Part shown: one piece after another, positions 19,343 through 31,329 of the stretch | How the letters are laid out: the number at the start of each line of letters is the position of its first letter | Numbering within the stretch: the first letter of the stretch is position 1 | Assembly: GCF_905171775.1 (NCBI RefSeq) | Contig: NC_053492.1 | Location: forward strand, 326,394,720 to 326,458,719 | Length of the DNA stretch: 64,000 nucleotides | Source of the DNA: Rana temporaria | Lineage: Eukaryota > Chordata > Amphibia > Anura > Ranidae | Direction of reading: 5' to 3' | Made by a program: the position numbers and the translations under genes | The notes under the pieces: model-generated | What the model was told of the DNA's origin: nothing | The model's database searches: none | What the model saw: only the letters and a program-made list of their open reading frames with translations

Positions 19343-22300
19343 TTTTTTTTTTAAATCCACTTTATTTTTATTTTTTTCTAATTTAATACATACATATGCC
19401 TATGCGGCATCCATTACAATTCAATTAGAATACATTGTACGACATTTTTACATTCTCATAATATTCCAATGTACTACTCTTTTAATTTTTTTTTTTTAAC
19501 CCCCCCCCCCCCCCCCCCCCTCCCCACCATCCTCTGCACTCTACATAAGGAATCTATCCATCACCAGTTTTGGTGGTGCAACACTCGCATCTCCCAACCA
19601 GGAATGCCAGATCTCCTCAAATTTACCCTCCGCTTTCCTTCTTTTATTTGCCAAATGTTCTCTACCCAACAGGGAGTTGACATACGCAATCCATTGCTTC
19701 CCTGTGGGGACCCCCGGGGCCATCCAGTAACGTGCAAGGTTCAGCAACCTTGTTATCATATAGTACTTTCCTTTTGTATACTCTCCAGGGTCAATGGCCC
19801 CTAGCAAGTATACCTGAGGATCCAATGGAACTGGTACCTGTGCTACTCTGGTAATACACTGGGATACTTCCTCCCAGTACCTATGTAGCTTTGGGCATCT
19901 CCAAATTAAGTGTATGAAGTCCCCTTGCTGAACTTTGCACTTTGGGCACATAGGGGTATCCCTTCTTCCCCATCTATGTAATTGTGGCGCTGTTCTATAG
20001 GCCCTGTGTAGAATAAAAAGTTGCGATAGTTTGTGAGATGCAGATACGGACATCACAGGAACAGATTCAAGTGCCCTTTCCCACTGTTCCTTGTTTATCT
20101 CCCCAATGTCTTCTACCCATTTCCTACGACTTCTGAAGGAGGCATGGTTCTGTATTGTTATAAGCAGTCCCTCATTTTATTTTGTTATCAGTCCTCTTCG
20201 GGCTTCTGCTTGCAGAACCGCCGTCATCAAAGGTGACGGTGATGTTACCACCAGCGATCGTGTTTGTTGTTGTTTCTGTAGAGCATGCCGATGCTGGAGA
20301 TACTGATAAAAGCCACGTGGTGCTAATTGGTATTCCCTGCATAACTGTACGTATGTTTTTAGTACCTCGCCTTCGTATAACTGCAAAAATGACCAGATTC
20401 CCCTCTTTTTCTAGGAGGTGAAGCCTGATAAATCCTGTAGCTCTGCATATCTGGGATTATTCCATATTGGAGTGAATGGTAGCACACCCTCTGTCCTCAG
20501 GGTCTTCCGAACTTCCCCCCCCTTTTTAAGGAGGATTCCTGTGGGTGCTGAATGTGGCATACGGGGCAAGTCCTTCTTAAGATGAGAGGCTGCCTGTAAT
20601 GAGGGAACCGTGCTGGTCACCAAATTTCTATTCGGGTCCTCTCTTTCTTCCCGTCCCCATCCTGCCAGCTGTTGTATCTGAGAGGCCAAAAAATACATTT
20701 TGGGGTGGGGGACCGCAAGTCCCCCCTATCCTTTCCATATTGCAAAGTAGTTAAACTGATCCTAGCTACAGTTTTCTTCCATATCAACTCCCGCATCTGG
20801 GTCTCAATTCTTTTGAACCATTTGTTCGGTATCCACATCGGTGAGTTATAAAAAATATATAGAAGTTGTGGAGCCCATATCATTTTTATTAAATTGGCCC
20901 TACCTACCACTGATAGGGGGAGTTTGCACCAGCTGTTACATTTTTCTCTTTGTTTTGCTAGTAGTGGACCCAGGTTCAGCCGAAGGTATTCAGCCGTATC
21001 CGGGGAAACCACCACTCCCAAATAGCAAAAACTACTTGATATAGTAATCTGCTCTGCTCCTACGGGTAACTGTTCCCTCAACGGATCTATAGGCATTAAT
21101 ATTGATTTGGACCAATCTATATTAAACCCAGAAAAGCCTCCAAATTCTCCTATTATCCCCATTGCTGTTCGCATCGATGCTACCGTATCTCCTAGATATA
21201 TAATTATATCATCTGCATATAGGGACATTATTTCTTCCCTCTGGCCCCTGAGAAACCCGACCACCTCCGGAGTAGTTCTAAGCAATATCGCCAGGGGCTC
21301 AACTGCCAAGGCGAACAGCAATGGGGATAACGGGCATCCCTGACGGGTGCCTCTATGTAGCTCAAATGAGGGGGAGAGGTTATTGTTGACTCTGAGTCTA
21401 GCTCTAAGTTTGGAGTAGAGCACCTTTACCCATGCTATGAACCTCCTCCCCAATCCAAACCTAGTCAATATTTCTAAGAGGTAGGGCCATTCCACACTAT
21501 CGAACGCTTTGGTAGCATCCAGTGACAGAATAGCCCTACCCCCAGGGTTATCCACCGGGACCTGCAAGTTCATATAGAGTCTTCTTATATTATCAGCCGT
21601 TGAACGGTTAGGTATAAAGCCAGACTGGTCTCGATGTACTAGCCTGCCTATAACCTGCGCTAGCCTCTTGGCCAAAATTTTTGCTAGAAGCTTGACATCC
21701 GTATTTAATAAAGAGATTGGACGGTATGAGTCTCGAGACAGCTTATCTTTACCTGGTTTGGGAAGTAGTATAATTGTGGCCTCTAGCATACTATCAGGTA
21801 ACGTTTCCGTATCCACGGCCTCGGATAGTGCTTCCAGCAAAGGCTGCAATATAACCTCTCCATATTGAGAGTATACCTCCACTGGCAGTCCATCTGGACC
21901 TGGGGATTTATGTTGCGTGGCCCCTTCCAAAGCTTCCTTTGTGATAGGTAGATTTAGCATCTCCCTATCATCCTCCGACAGTTGGGGGATGGGACAACCT
22001 TGGAGAAACAAGATCATCTCCGAATTTACAGTATTGGTTTTTGAGGAATATAGCTCCCTATAAAACTCATAGAAATCATTTAAGATATCGGAGCTAATAG
22101 TGTGCGTCTCCCCCAACTCCTCTCCTATAGCCAAAATATTAGAGGAGTCTCGTTGCTCCCTAGCTACCAGTGCTAGGATGTGTCCCGTATTTTCCCCTTC
22201 CTCAAAGTGACTCTGTTGATGAAAATATCTCCTCTTCTCCGCTGCTATCAACAGTACCGAATTGTACAAAGATTGCGCCTCCACCCAAAGAATCCTGATT

Positions 22301-23028
22301 ACTTTGAGAAGGATCCGCTACCAAAGCTTGTTCTCTGTTTTTCATTTCATCCCGGACTTTATCCTCCCATTCCCTAGAACGGGTCTTAATGCCAGAGATT
22401 TCCCTAATCAGGCACCCCCTCAGAAATGCTTTTAATGTATCCCATACCACCCCTGCGCTAGCAGTACCCCCCCTATTGAGTTGCCAATACTCCTGTAGCA
22501 GACCTACCGTCCTGTCTGGAGATGGGAGTAAGGTCAACCAAAATGGGTTCACTTTCCATAATGGGCGGCCCGATGCTACGGTGGCATCCAATCTAACCCA
22601 AAATGGCGAGTGATCCGACAATCTTGGCTCATAGGCCGAATCCCTTACCCTTTGCATTAATACTTTGTTTCTCAGGCCCAGATCTATTTGAGAAAGTCTG
22701 CCATGCGAGGCAGAGTGGCACGAGTAACATCTATCGTCGCCATGTCTCTCCCTCCAAACATCACAGAGTCCCAGTTCCGCAAGCAGTAAGGCAAACGTAG
22801 TTTTGCCAGCTATCTTTCCTGTCACATTAGATGTCAAAGACATTCTATCTAGTCCCCGATCCAAAGTGTTATTAAAATCCCCCAATGCTAGCACAGGGGT
22901 ATCTGGATATAGAGCCATGAATTGTGCCAGCCTTCTCAGGGATACAGCAGAGAATGGGGGGGGGGGACATAGATTGCAGCAATGATACATTTAAACTTAT
23001 TAAGTTTGCATAGCAGGAAGACATATCT
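19343..23028 (-). mobile_element. L1/Tx1-clade LINE (element B), 5'-truncated
   Basis: The minus-strand insertion ends with a poly(A), seen as the T run from 19343. It begins at about 23028, inside the endonuclease (VFLLCKLNKFK, AAIYVPPPP). GCCGGTCAGAT (19332-19342) and GCCGGTCGGAT (23029-23039) match at 10 of 11 bases and look like a mutated TSD. The 3' UTR has a long C tract at 19501-19520. Its family is close to that of element A but not identical in sequence. Confidence 0.85.
19541..23028 (-). pseudogene. LINE B ORF2: endonuclease C-half, reverse transcriptase, C-terminal domain
   Basis: The segments in order are: endonuclease from VFLLCKLNKF through LGDFNNTLD and LSDHSPFWV (23028-22202); the RT in one long frame 22284-20617 with KSPGPDGLPVEVY, DSYRPISLLNTD, LSLDATKAFDSVEW, GTRQGCPLSPLLFALAVEP and the catalytic LYADDIIIYL; then the C-terminal region (20698-20177, for example YVQLCREYQLA) and a Cys/His knuckle (CPKCKVQQGDFIHLIWRCP) at 20056-19541. 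All RT motifs are present. Frameshifts near 22250, 20650, 20390 and 20080 inactivate it. It is the best-preserved RT among the LINEs here. Confidence 0.9.
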
Positions 23029-23199
23029 GCCGGTCGGATCTTAGGGAAATCTATGCGTAACTGATTCAGTATCCGGACATACGCCGTCGTAACTCCGTTG
23101 TGAATCCGGGTCAGTATATTTAAAAGTTGATGTTGAAATGCAAAAAAAGGAAGACAAGTTTTATCTCCTTTGCTGGCTGCATCTTTGCCTCAGGCATCT

Positions 23200-23470
23200 C
23201 GTTCTGACACTGCACTGCAGGAAGGAGTGATTCCTAGTAATGTTGGACATATAATTTCTGCAGAGATTTCCCTCACAGAACCCTGTTAATGTGCATACTA
23301 ATGCTGAACAGGCTCTTGATGTTTCCTTCAATGTCACTGATTTGTTTAACAGAATATCTGAAATGCTGGACAGGGGACTGGCACAGAATGCTGAGAGAAT
23401 CACAATTTTCAGGAGGGTGAAAGACTATTATTGGATCTGAAGATTATTTTTGTCGAACTGGACATGGATA
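23200..23470 (+). pseudogene. Possible LINE C ORF1 remnant
   Basis: A frame around 23320-23420 reads DVSFNVTDLFNRISEMLDRG, then LAQNAERITIFRRVKD, which looks like the helical N-terminal part of an L1-type ORF1 protein. It is too short and broken to be sure. Confidence 0.35.
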
Positions 23471-24359
23471 CTACGCCTACCCAGCAAAATTCGGCCAAAA
23501 GACCAACCCCTATTAGCCCGAATTCTTCTACCTGGAACAGAGTCAAGCACAGGAAGGTTAAGAATGACTTTGCTACCTGAAGATGAGATACATTTCTTTG
23601 GATTCCTTTTTTTTCCTTCGGATGGTCGTCAATTTTTTTTTACTTTTTCTTTCTTTTTCTATTTCTTACGATCGGTAGAAATGGTTTCACCAAAACATTT
23701 TTTGTCTGCATTTTCCCAAGGAACATTTTTCAATATTTTTTTAAATATATAAACTTAGATTTATTAATTTATATATAATTTTCAATTTTTTTAGCATATG
23801 ATTATATATTTTGAAGGGTTAAGGGAGGGGTTGGAGTGTGTTTTTTTTTTTTTATTTGTGCCAGGGAAATCTGGGAAAATTTATTTTAATATTTGTTATA
23901 TTTACTATGCCTTTTTGGGTCAATTTCTTCTTACACAAGAATTTAATTTATCATTATTTAACCGTCATGACGGCCGGCGGTGAGGCATTGGGCCTCAGCT
24001 TGCTTCTTGGGTCGACATTTGGTCGTCCTAGGGAGTAGCTACCTAGCCCTATATATGGGCTGTTCTAAGGTCAAGTGTTTGAATTAGGGGAGGGATTCTG
24101 GGTCGTGGTTTGACCTTCTTTTATCCTACAATTTACTATATTGTTTATGTTTTTGTTTTTATTTCTTCATCTTCTACTTCTATACCTTTTCTTTCTCTCC
24201 CACCTTATTTACCATGTCAGCCTGCCTGCCAATTAGTGGTTTTACTGGATTGTGGATACAGCCATCGTTATGCAACCCGTACTGGTACTGATCACGACTC
24301 ATGGCTGGTTCAAATAACCCTTCTACACCCCTTTGTGTTGTTTCACACAACACTCAGGG

Positions 24360-25145
24360 GTTGAATTCTCCAATTAAAAGGCGAAAGGCCCTGTAAGCCT
24401 ACAAGTCCCTTCATGTCGATGTGGTTTTCCTACAGGAGACACACTTCCCACAACGGTATGCCCCCTCTTTTTTGCATGCACATTTTCCGGTGTTTTACCT
24501 GTCTAAAGCAGAAAAAAGACTAAAGGGGTAGCCGTCTTATTTTCTAAATTCTGCAATTTTGACTTGATTAAGGAATACACGGACCCGGAGGGTAGATTTA
24601 CCGGAGGGTAGGGTAAAGGGAACCCTGGAAGGAAATCTGTATACTTTCATCTCGTATTATGCACCTAATAGGGGACAAAAGAGATTATTTTATCAAAGGT
24701 TTGATGTTCTCCAACCTTTTATGGAGGGTATCATCATTATGGGTGGAGATTCCGACTTAGCCTTTGATTCGAGATTAGATAAATCTAAACAACATAATGC
24801 TAAAATTATTAGACCAACTAAAGCTAGTACACAGGTGGGGCGTATGCTTCACCAATCTAGTTTGACTGATATATGGAGGGAATTGAATCCTAAAACTAAA
24901 GATTTCACTCACTTTTCTAACCCCCACCAATCATATTCACGAATAGACCATATATTGCTTTCCAATCGTCACGTCCCTTCAGCTATAAAATCTATTATTG
25001 TGGATGTCTCTTGGTCGGACCATTCCATGGTTCTGTTATCTTTAAGAAAAGAGAATTCTACCCAAAGAGTGTCTCATTGGACGATTAACCAGTCAATTTT
25101 AAAGGATCCTGTTTTAGTAGCAGAAATCGAACAAGCTATAAAATA
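24360..25145 (+). pseudogene. LINE C ORF2 endonuclease domain
   Basis: Frames before 24721 give the endonuclease N-half (VVFLQETHFPQRYA, ISYYAPNRGQKRFYQ). An open frame 24721-25146 then carries MGGDSDLAFD (the GDFN region with Phe lost), SYSRIDHILLS and VSWSDHSMVLLSL. The QETHF, YAPN and SDHS motifs are those of APE-type LINE endonucleases. It is inactivated by frame breaks before 24721 and by the substitution in the GDFN box. Confidence 0.8.
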
Positions 25146-25696
25146 ATATTTTGATTTTAATGATACAGAAGAAATGTCCCCAGAAACTTTATGGGCTGCT
25201 CATAAGGTGACTGTTAGGGGCAAAATTATACAGATTGCAGCTAGACTAAAAAGAATGAAGACGTTAGAGGTGGAAAAACTTGGAGACATACGTGGACTTG
25301 AGTAGAAAACATAAATTGGATCCTTCTTGATTTCCTACTTCCAAACTTGATTCAGCTAGAACTGCATTGAATCTAGTGCTTACAGTAAGGGCAGATGAGG
25401 CTATGAAATGGATTGGTGCTAGACTTTACTGATTAAAAGATAGGATAGGTCCGATGCTGGCGAATAAATTGTCCCCTAGATTTAGATCAATGATTCTACC
25501 CAAAATTAGACAAGCAGATGGTTCATTTACTCTGAACCCTCGGCGGATAATGACAGCCTTTCAAAACTTTTATTCCAAACTTTACGCTTTTGATGGCGAC
25601 TATGCATCTGATAAAGTGGAGAAGTTTCTTGATGGCTTAGATCTTCCTAAATTGACAGAGGTACATAGAGAGGTATTGGAGGCTCCCATATCATAG

Positions 25697-25772
25697 TTAC
25701 ATAGTTAGATTGAAAAAAGACACAAGTCCATCCAGTTCAACCACAAAAAAAATAAAATAAATCGGCCGAGGA
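25697..25772 (+). repeat. Short interspersed repeat (CATAGTTACATAGTT...AGACACAAGTCCATCC)
   Basis: An approximately 75-bp insert beginning near CATAGTTACATAGTTAG, containing AAAAAAGACACAAGTCCATC and ending in an A-rich AAATAAAATAAA tail. It splits the LINE C coding sequence just before the GPDG motif. A similar opening word occurs at 15222-15240. The A-rich tail suggests retroposition. I cannot name the family. Confidence 0.6.
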
Positions 25773-26635
25773 AGTTCAGACGGTGATCAATAATTTGAAA
25801 ACGAATAAGGCTCCCGGTCCGGATGGTTTTTCTTCTCCTTACTACAAAACATTTTCAGTTGTCCTGTCGCCCTATCTCGCACAATTTTATAATTACTTAA
25901 CGGATGGTAACCTATAGGTAATCAACTCAATATGGCATATATTTCGGTAATCCCGAAACTTGACAAGGACTACACTCAAGTTGAGAATTATAGACCAATA
26001 AGGATAAACAATGACCTTAAAATTTTGACTAAAATAATGGCCAATAGATTGTCATCTTTCATAGGTCAATATATTCATAAGGATCAAGTGGGTTTTATTC
26101 CCGGGAGACAAGGTCCAGACCAGATAAGGAGGGCTGTCAATCTAATTTCTATAATGCAATCTAGATGGACTGGGGAACATGAGCAAGAGGGTATGCTCCT
26201 TTCATTAGACTTTCAGAAGGCCTTTGACTCAGTTTCTTGGCCATATATGTTTGCAGTACTGAGGAGATGGGGATTTGGTTCCAGAATTATGGGAATTTTA
26301 TCTGCACTTTATTCTTCTCCTGAGGCTAAAATACGATTACAAGGTATATTTTCGGAATCTATTAAAATAAAAAGGGGTATGAGGCAGGGGTGTCCCTTGT
26401 CTCCCCTGATATTCCTGATCGTGATAGAATCTTTGGCATTAGCTATTCAAAGTAACTAGAATATCAGGGGGGTTAACTGTACCCAAAAAGATCATAAATG
26501 TGCATTATTTGCAGATGACCTGTTACTATTCATAACCTCACCAACCTCCTCTTTACCTGCAATCTACTCTTTGCTGGACAATTTCTCCGAAGTTTCAGGG
26601 CTTAAAGTCAATATGGCCAAATCTAAAGCCCTTAA

Positions 26636-27039
26636 AGGGGAGGCTCACCCTATAAAAAATTTCTAACACTACATCCAGCCCAGTTCTGCAAATAAAATTA
26701 CACTGACCTTTTTTTTTCCCGCCGTAGATAGCGTTTAGCCTTAGAAGCTTGGGTCAGCTCGGCTCTATTCTGCGCCAGTGCGCAGGTGCCGAATAGAGCC
26801 GAGCCGACCTGAGCTTCCTTCGGGAAGTCGTGACGCGCTGTGTGCGCCGTCGTTTAGCATGTCAATCAATTGGCATGTCAATAGGAACGCCCACTCCCGC
26901 GGGATTCCCTACCCAGAAGCCGCGGCGAATTCTAAGGCTAAACGATATCTATGGCAAAAAAAAAAAGGTCAGTGTAATTTTATATGCAGAACTGGGCTGG
27001 ATGTAGTGTTAGAAATTTTTTATAGGGTGAACCTCCCCT
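26636..27039. repeat. TTAA-type palindromic MITE (404 bp) inside LINE C
   Basis: TTAA at 26632-26635 and 27040-27043. TIRs of more than 60 bp begin AGGGGAGGCTCACCCTATAA and end TTATAGGGTGAACCTCCCCT, with interior words such as AGTGTTAGAAATTTTT. The GC-rich centre has a GGCTCGGCTCTATTC / GAATAGAGCCGAGCC hairpin. Non-coding. Confidence 0.9.
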
Positions 27040-27329
27040 TTAATGTATTGCTGCCTGAAACTATGGTATCCTTACTGAAAAATAAATATGAATTCAGCTG
27101 GAACAATTCATCTATTAAATATTTGGGCATTAATCTGACTCCGAATTTTGAGTCTTTATATTTAGCTAATTACCCTCCTATGTATAAGAAACTTGAAAAG
27201 GATTTGTGCGACTGGGGTACTCAGAACATAGGCAGGATTAATTCGGTTAAGATGACTCTTCTCCCCAGACTTCTATATCTTTTTTGCTCTCTACCTATAC
27301 GGATAAAAAAAATCATTTGAAATCCTTTC

Positions 27330-28752
27330 AGGGTAAAAATTACCAATTTATCTGGAACAAAAAAGGGTCCGCGTGTTTCTTCACGTTGTCTTTTTAATCT
27401 CCCTGAACAAGGGGGTCTGGGAGTTCTAAATTTGTGGTGGTATTACCAAGCTGCTAGATTGGCCCAACTATCGGACGTATACATCAAAAAGGATCGTCCT
27501 GAATAGGTTAATATAGAAGAACAGGCATCCCCCGCGTATTCGTTAGAAAGTTTATTGTGGTGTATCCCCAAACGTAGACCTTCTATTCTGTACCCGGCTC
27601 TTTCACAGGCTTTAGTTCTCTGGGATTAACTTAGGAATAATCCTTCCATAACCTCGAAGGGTCAACCTTTGGCTGATATTTTTCAAGATCCGATCTTTAC
27701 CTCTAATGTTGATATCGAATCATTTAAATGGTGGCGTGACAAGGGGGTGTACCGTATTGGGCGTTTTTTTCACATTTAGGTCCCCTTTCTGAACAATATT
27801 TTGTGGATAATTTTAATCTTCCTTCCTCTGAGAAATTGAGATTTTCTCAAATCTACGATTTTGGACAGACAAAATTGTATCTGGACATCAATCCCCATAC
27901 GAGTATAAATGTGATCAAGCTTCGGAGAGAAGGGGAGTTATTTCGGTTATATATAAATCACTTGCGGCAAATGATAATAAATTACCTCATATGCTTGCTT
28001 GGGAGAGGGAACTTCATGATGAATGGGACTTGAAAGATTGGTGTGGAAACTTTATTAGATCTATTAAAGGCTTTTACTAGAGGCAAATGTGAAAATATTT
28101 ACCAGGTGCTATCTTGTTCCTCTGAAACTGGCATCTATTTATCCCTCCTCCTCACCTCTGTGCTTTAGAGCAGTGTTTCCCAACTCCAGTCCTCAAGGCA
28201 CACCAACAGGTCATGTTTTCAGGCTTTCCATTATTTTGCACAGGTGATTTAATCAGTTTCACTGCCTTAGTAATTACCACAGCCGTTTCATCTGAGGGAA
28301 ATCCTGAAAACATGACCTGTTGGTGTGCCTTGAGGACTGGAGTTGGGAAACACTGCTTTAGAGGATGCCAGGGGGTGGGCTCTATGATACACACATGGTG
28401 GGAATGTCCAAGGATACGTGGATACTGGAACAAGGTATTCCATATTATTAGACGGGTCACGGGTTGTAATTTACATCAGTCCCCGGCGATTGCTTTGCTG
28501 AATGGAGTTCATACCTCAGGTTCAATAGGTTACCAGAAATTGATATTATTTATCCTGACGGGTGATAGAATTACTATAGCAGCTGCCTGGAAGAAACCAT
28601 TGGTTTCTATACCAAGTATGAAAAGAAAAGTCACATGGATAATGGAACAAGAAAAAATAATTGGCTCCATGATGGATAAACTTACCCAGTTCAATGAAAT
28701 ATGGGAGCCTTGGTTGAAATTTATGGGAATCTCATATACCTTGCGGATTTAG
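27330..28752 (+). pseudogene. LINE C ORF2 C-terminal region
   Basis: Degenerate frames include FNLPEQGGLGVLNLWWYYQAA (split by stops), then 27803-28033 and, after the hAT MITE, 28364-28752 with MIHTWWECPRIRGYWNKV, the remnant of a Cys/His knuckle (WWECP). The ORF end is FNEIWEPWLKFMG. The last part of 28213-28752 is in frame; the MITE supplies the apparent N-terminus of that frame and should not be read as protein. Confidence 0.7.
28171..28355. repeat. hAT-type MITE (185 bp) with perfect 8-bp TSD
   Basis: CTTTAGAG flanks both ends (28163-28170 and 28356-28363). TIRs CAGTGTTTCCCAACTCCAGT and ACTGGAGTTGGGAAACACTG extend for more than 50 bp, through CAAGGCACACCAACAGGTCA. CAGTG-type ends with 8-bp TSDs are a hAT hallmark. 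The centre has no coding capacity. Confidence 0.92.
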
Positions 28753-29575
28753 TATTAGCTTTCGCTTTGGACTGATGTGCACTTTTGGCAGGTAGGCTCT
28801 TTGTCCATCTTTTATCTCTTCTCCAACTCCTTTCTCTATCTTTCTTTCTTTTATTACACTGTCTTTTTTTTTCTCTATCATTATTTCTCTTTCTATCTTA
28901 TTATTTTGTTTATGTTGTTTCTTTTTTATTTTTATATGAATAAGGAACACGTTTTGCATACATATATTGTTCTTTTCCTTTATTTTGACAAGAATAATAT
29001 ATATTCTTTATTATTCTTCCCATATGTTACATTTTATTTTAAAATGGTTTGATTGAACCTAATTCTAAGGTTTCTTAAACCCTCTTAGATATGTTATATA
29101 GAGGATGGTTTTGAAGTTGTCCTCTTGTTATCGGGTTATTCTTATTATTTATTAATGGGGAGGGGGGATGATAGGGGTTATTCTGCCTCTTGGGGCACAG
29201 AGTGATCCCATTAGGGGTGTCAGGGGGGGGGGTGGAGTTTAGCCTATCCTCCTTATAGATCTAAACAAACAATCTATTATATTTATTAAAAGTTCATGGG
29301 TATGGATTGGATTATACTGATTATAGTATCTCTGGAGGTGGGGGAGGACAATTGGGTTGGATTTTGTTTTCTTCAATATATTTAGTCTTTTTTGTTATTC
29401 ACAATTTATTTTACGTTTTAATGGTACTCTGTTTCAATGTGGAATGGAAGGGCAGGAAATGAACTAAATGTACCATGTTGTTTTTGACTGTATGCCACAC
29501 TGTAATAATTTCCATTGATGTTCATTACATTGTACTGATTTTTTTTCTGAAAATAAACTTAAACTTGAATGAAAT
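28753..29575 (+). other. LINE C 3' UTR, pyrimidine-rich
   Basis: A T/C-rich tract (28800-28990) is followed by G-rich patches (29155-29240) and a tail with CTGAAAATAAACTTAAACTTG near 29550. It has no ORF worth keeping. The LINE end is placed near 29575, but no TSD was found. Confidence 0.55.
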
Positions 29576-29585
29576 GCAATAAAGG

Positions 29586-30448
29586 GTCTTTTTGTACACA
29601 CTATGCTGATAAACGTTTATTTTCTTGTTTTTCTATTGAATTGCTTGGTCAGAAATTAACTCTATACTCCACTAATGTTGAAGCATCCCACTACACACAG
29701 AAGATTTTTATCTAGTATTTTGATTGGTTGCACAAAGTGATGTTTACATATGCTGGAACTTTCTTCAACAGTCGTTTAATATTTATATTGTTAATTTCTT
29801 ACCTATTTTTTTTTAAAGCAGATTAATGAAAAGTTTGTTAAAACTAGTATAAGGTTTGAAAATGGTCAAAAACATTGTGGAGTAATACGTGAAATGTCCA
29901 GAACAGATGTAAGAGAATAGCTACAGCCAACATATCATGAACATGCATCCATTAATAAAAACAAAAAACAAAACAAAAAACAAAACAAAAAACTCTTGTT
30001 TACTGAAATATTAGATTTGTGCTTTGCACAAAAAGCGGTGTGAGAATGATCCGTCTTCAATTCAATTCAAACAGCTGGAAAAGCATTTAATGATGGCATC
30101 CCTTGGGGGAAGAGGGAGAAGAGAAGACATATTAGGCAAATACAATACCTTGTTAAATACTACTTTAGGTGTTCTTTATTTTGAATAAAAATAGCTTTGT
30201 CGCATGAAACCCCTCTATAAAACAATATTAGTGCCGAATTATGGCTACAGGGCGGTTCCTCTACAAATGGAAACCAGTGTGGTATTTTGTTAGCAGTTAA
30301 AATGTTCAAGGTTGACTATATTTTCGACCAAACAAATGTAAACACAGCCATTAAGCACCATTATAAAGAAACAGCAAAATTACGCGAAGCTGGTCGCCCA
30401 AAAGAAGCCCCGGCTCCTATTTGACCAAAAAGATTTGCACGACAATTA
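29586..30448. other. Unannotated non-coding DNA with an (AAAAC)n patch
   Basis: AT-rich with no coding signature. 29955-29995 is a simple (AAAAACAAAAC)-type repeat. At 30240-30262 the words ATTATGGCTACAGGGCGGTT match the left end of the piggyBac element (32243-32262), so a small piece of that family lies here. Confidence 0.5.
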
Positions 30449-30853
30449 GTGCCCTTTCACACGTACGGACCGTATGTCCGAATTTTCATCCGTCCGTTGC
30501 GGATGAAAACGGGACATACATGGGTCCCTATGTGATTACGGGTGTCAGCAGATGACCATCCGCTGACACCCGTAATTTGTCCGCCTCCGCAAAGATCCGC
30601 ATTTTCGGACGGAAGAAAACCCTATTTTTCTTCCGTCTGCCGGATCGGATCGGATGAACACGGACATACGGTCCGTGTTCATCCGATTCCCCATAGGGGA
30701 GAGCGGAGGAAAGACAGGGCGGTCCCTGCACAGTGTGTGGGGACCGCCCTGTCAGCTGCCAGCTCAGCGGGGATTTTACGGAGGATCCCCCCTGAGCTGT
30801 ACGGACACATGGAGGCGGATCATTACTGATCCACCCCGTGTGAAAGGGCCCTA
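30449..30853. repeat. MITE with CCCTTTCACACG ends (~405 bp)
   Basis: Left end TGCCCTTTCACACGTACGGA; right end CGTGTGAAAGGGCCCTA. Interior inverted repeats include ATTACGGGTGTCAGC / GCTGACACCCGTAAT (30535-30576), CGGACATACGGTCCGTGTTC and GGGCGGTCCCTGCAC / GTGGGGACCGCCC (30718-30751). This is a typical frog MITE with stacked hairpins. The TSD is not resolved. Confidence 0.75.
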
Positions 30854-31210
30854 AACAGTAAAATTGCACCACATTTAGGTGGCATTAAAAATAAATGGCA
30901 AACAAACGTGCATTTTTCCACTGCTGGAGTGTGATTTGGAATTGTGGGCAGATGATCATTGATTCTGCCCAAGATCTCAAAATGCTACATTTGAACTAAG
31001 CCTAAATTGTAGGAGAGAATTTAAGAAAGGCTTACATAGTTAACCACCTAAAGTAATTAAAACATTATACAATGATTATTCATCTAAAATAACTGATTTT
31101 AGAGAAAAACTTTAAGATAAAAAAGATTAGTAATTGATGCTGTTCCCAAACCAAAACATACACCCCTCAAAGCATATATTAACACATAAAAAATAGTAAA
31201 TCAATCAACT
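30854..31210. other. Unannotated non-coding DNA
   Basis: No supported feature. Confidence 0.4.
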
Positions 31211-31215
31211 ACATA

Positions 31216-31322
31216 CAGTGATCCCCTGCTGATTTTTCACACTGACAAAGAAATGATCAGTCTTTAATTAAATTTATTGTTTTATCATTTTATTTTAACA
31301 GTGAGAGACAGAACAAAAATAT
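31216..31322 (+). repeat. Terminal fragment of a Tc1-like (Passport-type) transposon
   Basis: CAGTGATCCCCTGCTGATTT, then ACTGACAAAGAAATGATCAG and TTTTAACAGTGAGAGACAG. These words are characteristic of the inverted repeat of Tc1-family elements of the Passport group in fish and frogs. A preceding TA is present. Only one end is here. Confidence 0.7.
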
Positions 31323-31329
31323 TAGGGCT

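Larger units (their letters stand above)
18724..23112. repeat. MITE (GGCCCGGATTCA / TGAATCCGGGTC ends) split by LINE B
   Basis: The left end at 18724 and right end at 23112 are inverted repeats, and AGT flanks both sides (18721-18723, 23113-23115), consistent with a 3-bp TSD as in Harbinger-type elements. Excluding LINE B (19343-23028), about 700 bp remain: 18724-19342 and 23029-23112. GGGCGCAAGTTC / GAACTTGCGCCC near 18800-18835 forms an internal hairpin. Confidence 0.75.
25450..27320 (+). pseudogene. LINE C reverse transcriptase, interrupted by a MITE
   Basis: Segments: 25454-25696 (pre-RT, QADGSFTLNPRRIMTAFQNF); 25780-25870 with TNKAPGPDGFSSPYY; 25932-26459 with AYISVIPKLDKD, ENYRPIRINND, DQVGFIPGRQ, LSLDFQKAFDSVSWPY and GMRQGCPLSPLIFLIV; then the catalytic FADDLLLF near 26510. 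The 404-bp MITE at 26636-27039 cuts the thumb region, which resumes at 27044 with IKYLGINLTPNFESLY and INSVKMTLLPRLLYLF. Confidence 0.85.
23130..29575 (+). mobile_element. L1-like LINE (element C), decayed, with three insertions
   Basis: Plus-strand order: possible ORF1 remnant (23200-23470), non-coding (23470-24360), endonuclease (24360-25145), RT (25450-27320), C-terminal part with Cys/His remnant (27330-28752), and a 3' UTR ending in AATAAA-type signals near 29550-29585. Many stops and frame changes show long decay. Three younger repeats interrupt it (25697-25772, 26636-27039, 28171-28355), and each removes cleanly. Confidence 0.75.

Noticed and set aside
26778..27320. A 180-aa protein as one unit
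   Set aside because: It is a chance fusion of the TTAA MITE with the LINE C reverse transcriptase C-terminal part.
28213..28752. A 179-aa protein as one unit
   Set aside because: The first ~45 codons are the hAT MITE; only the later part is LINE ORF2.
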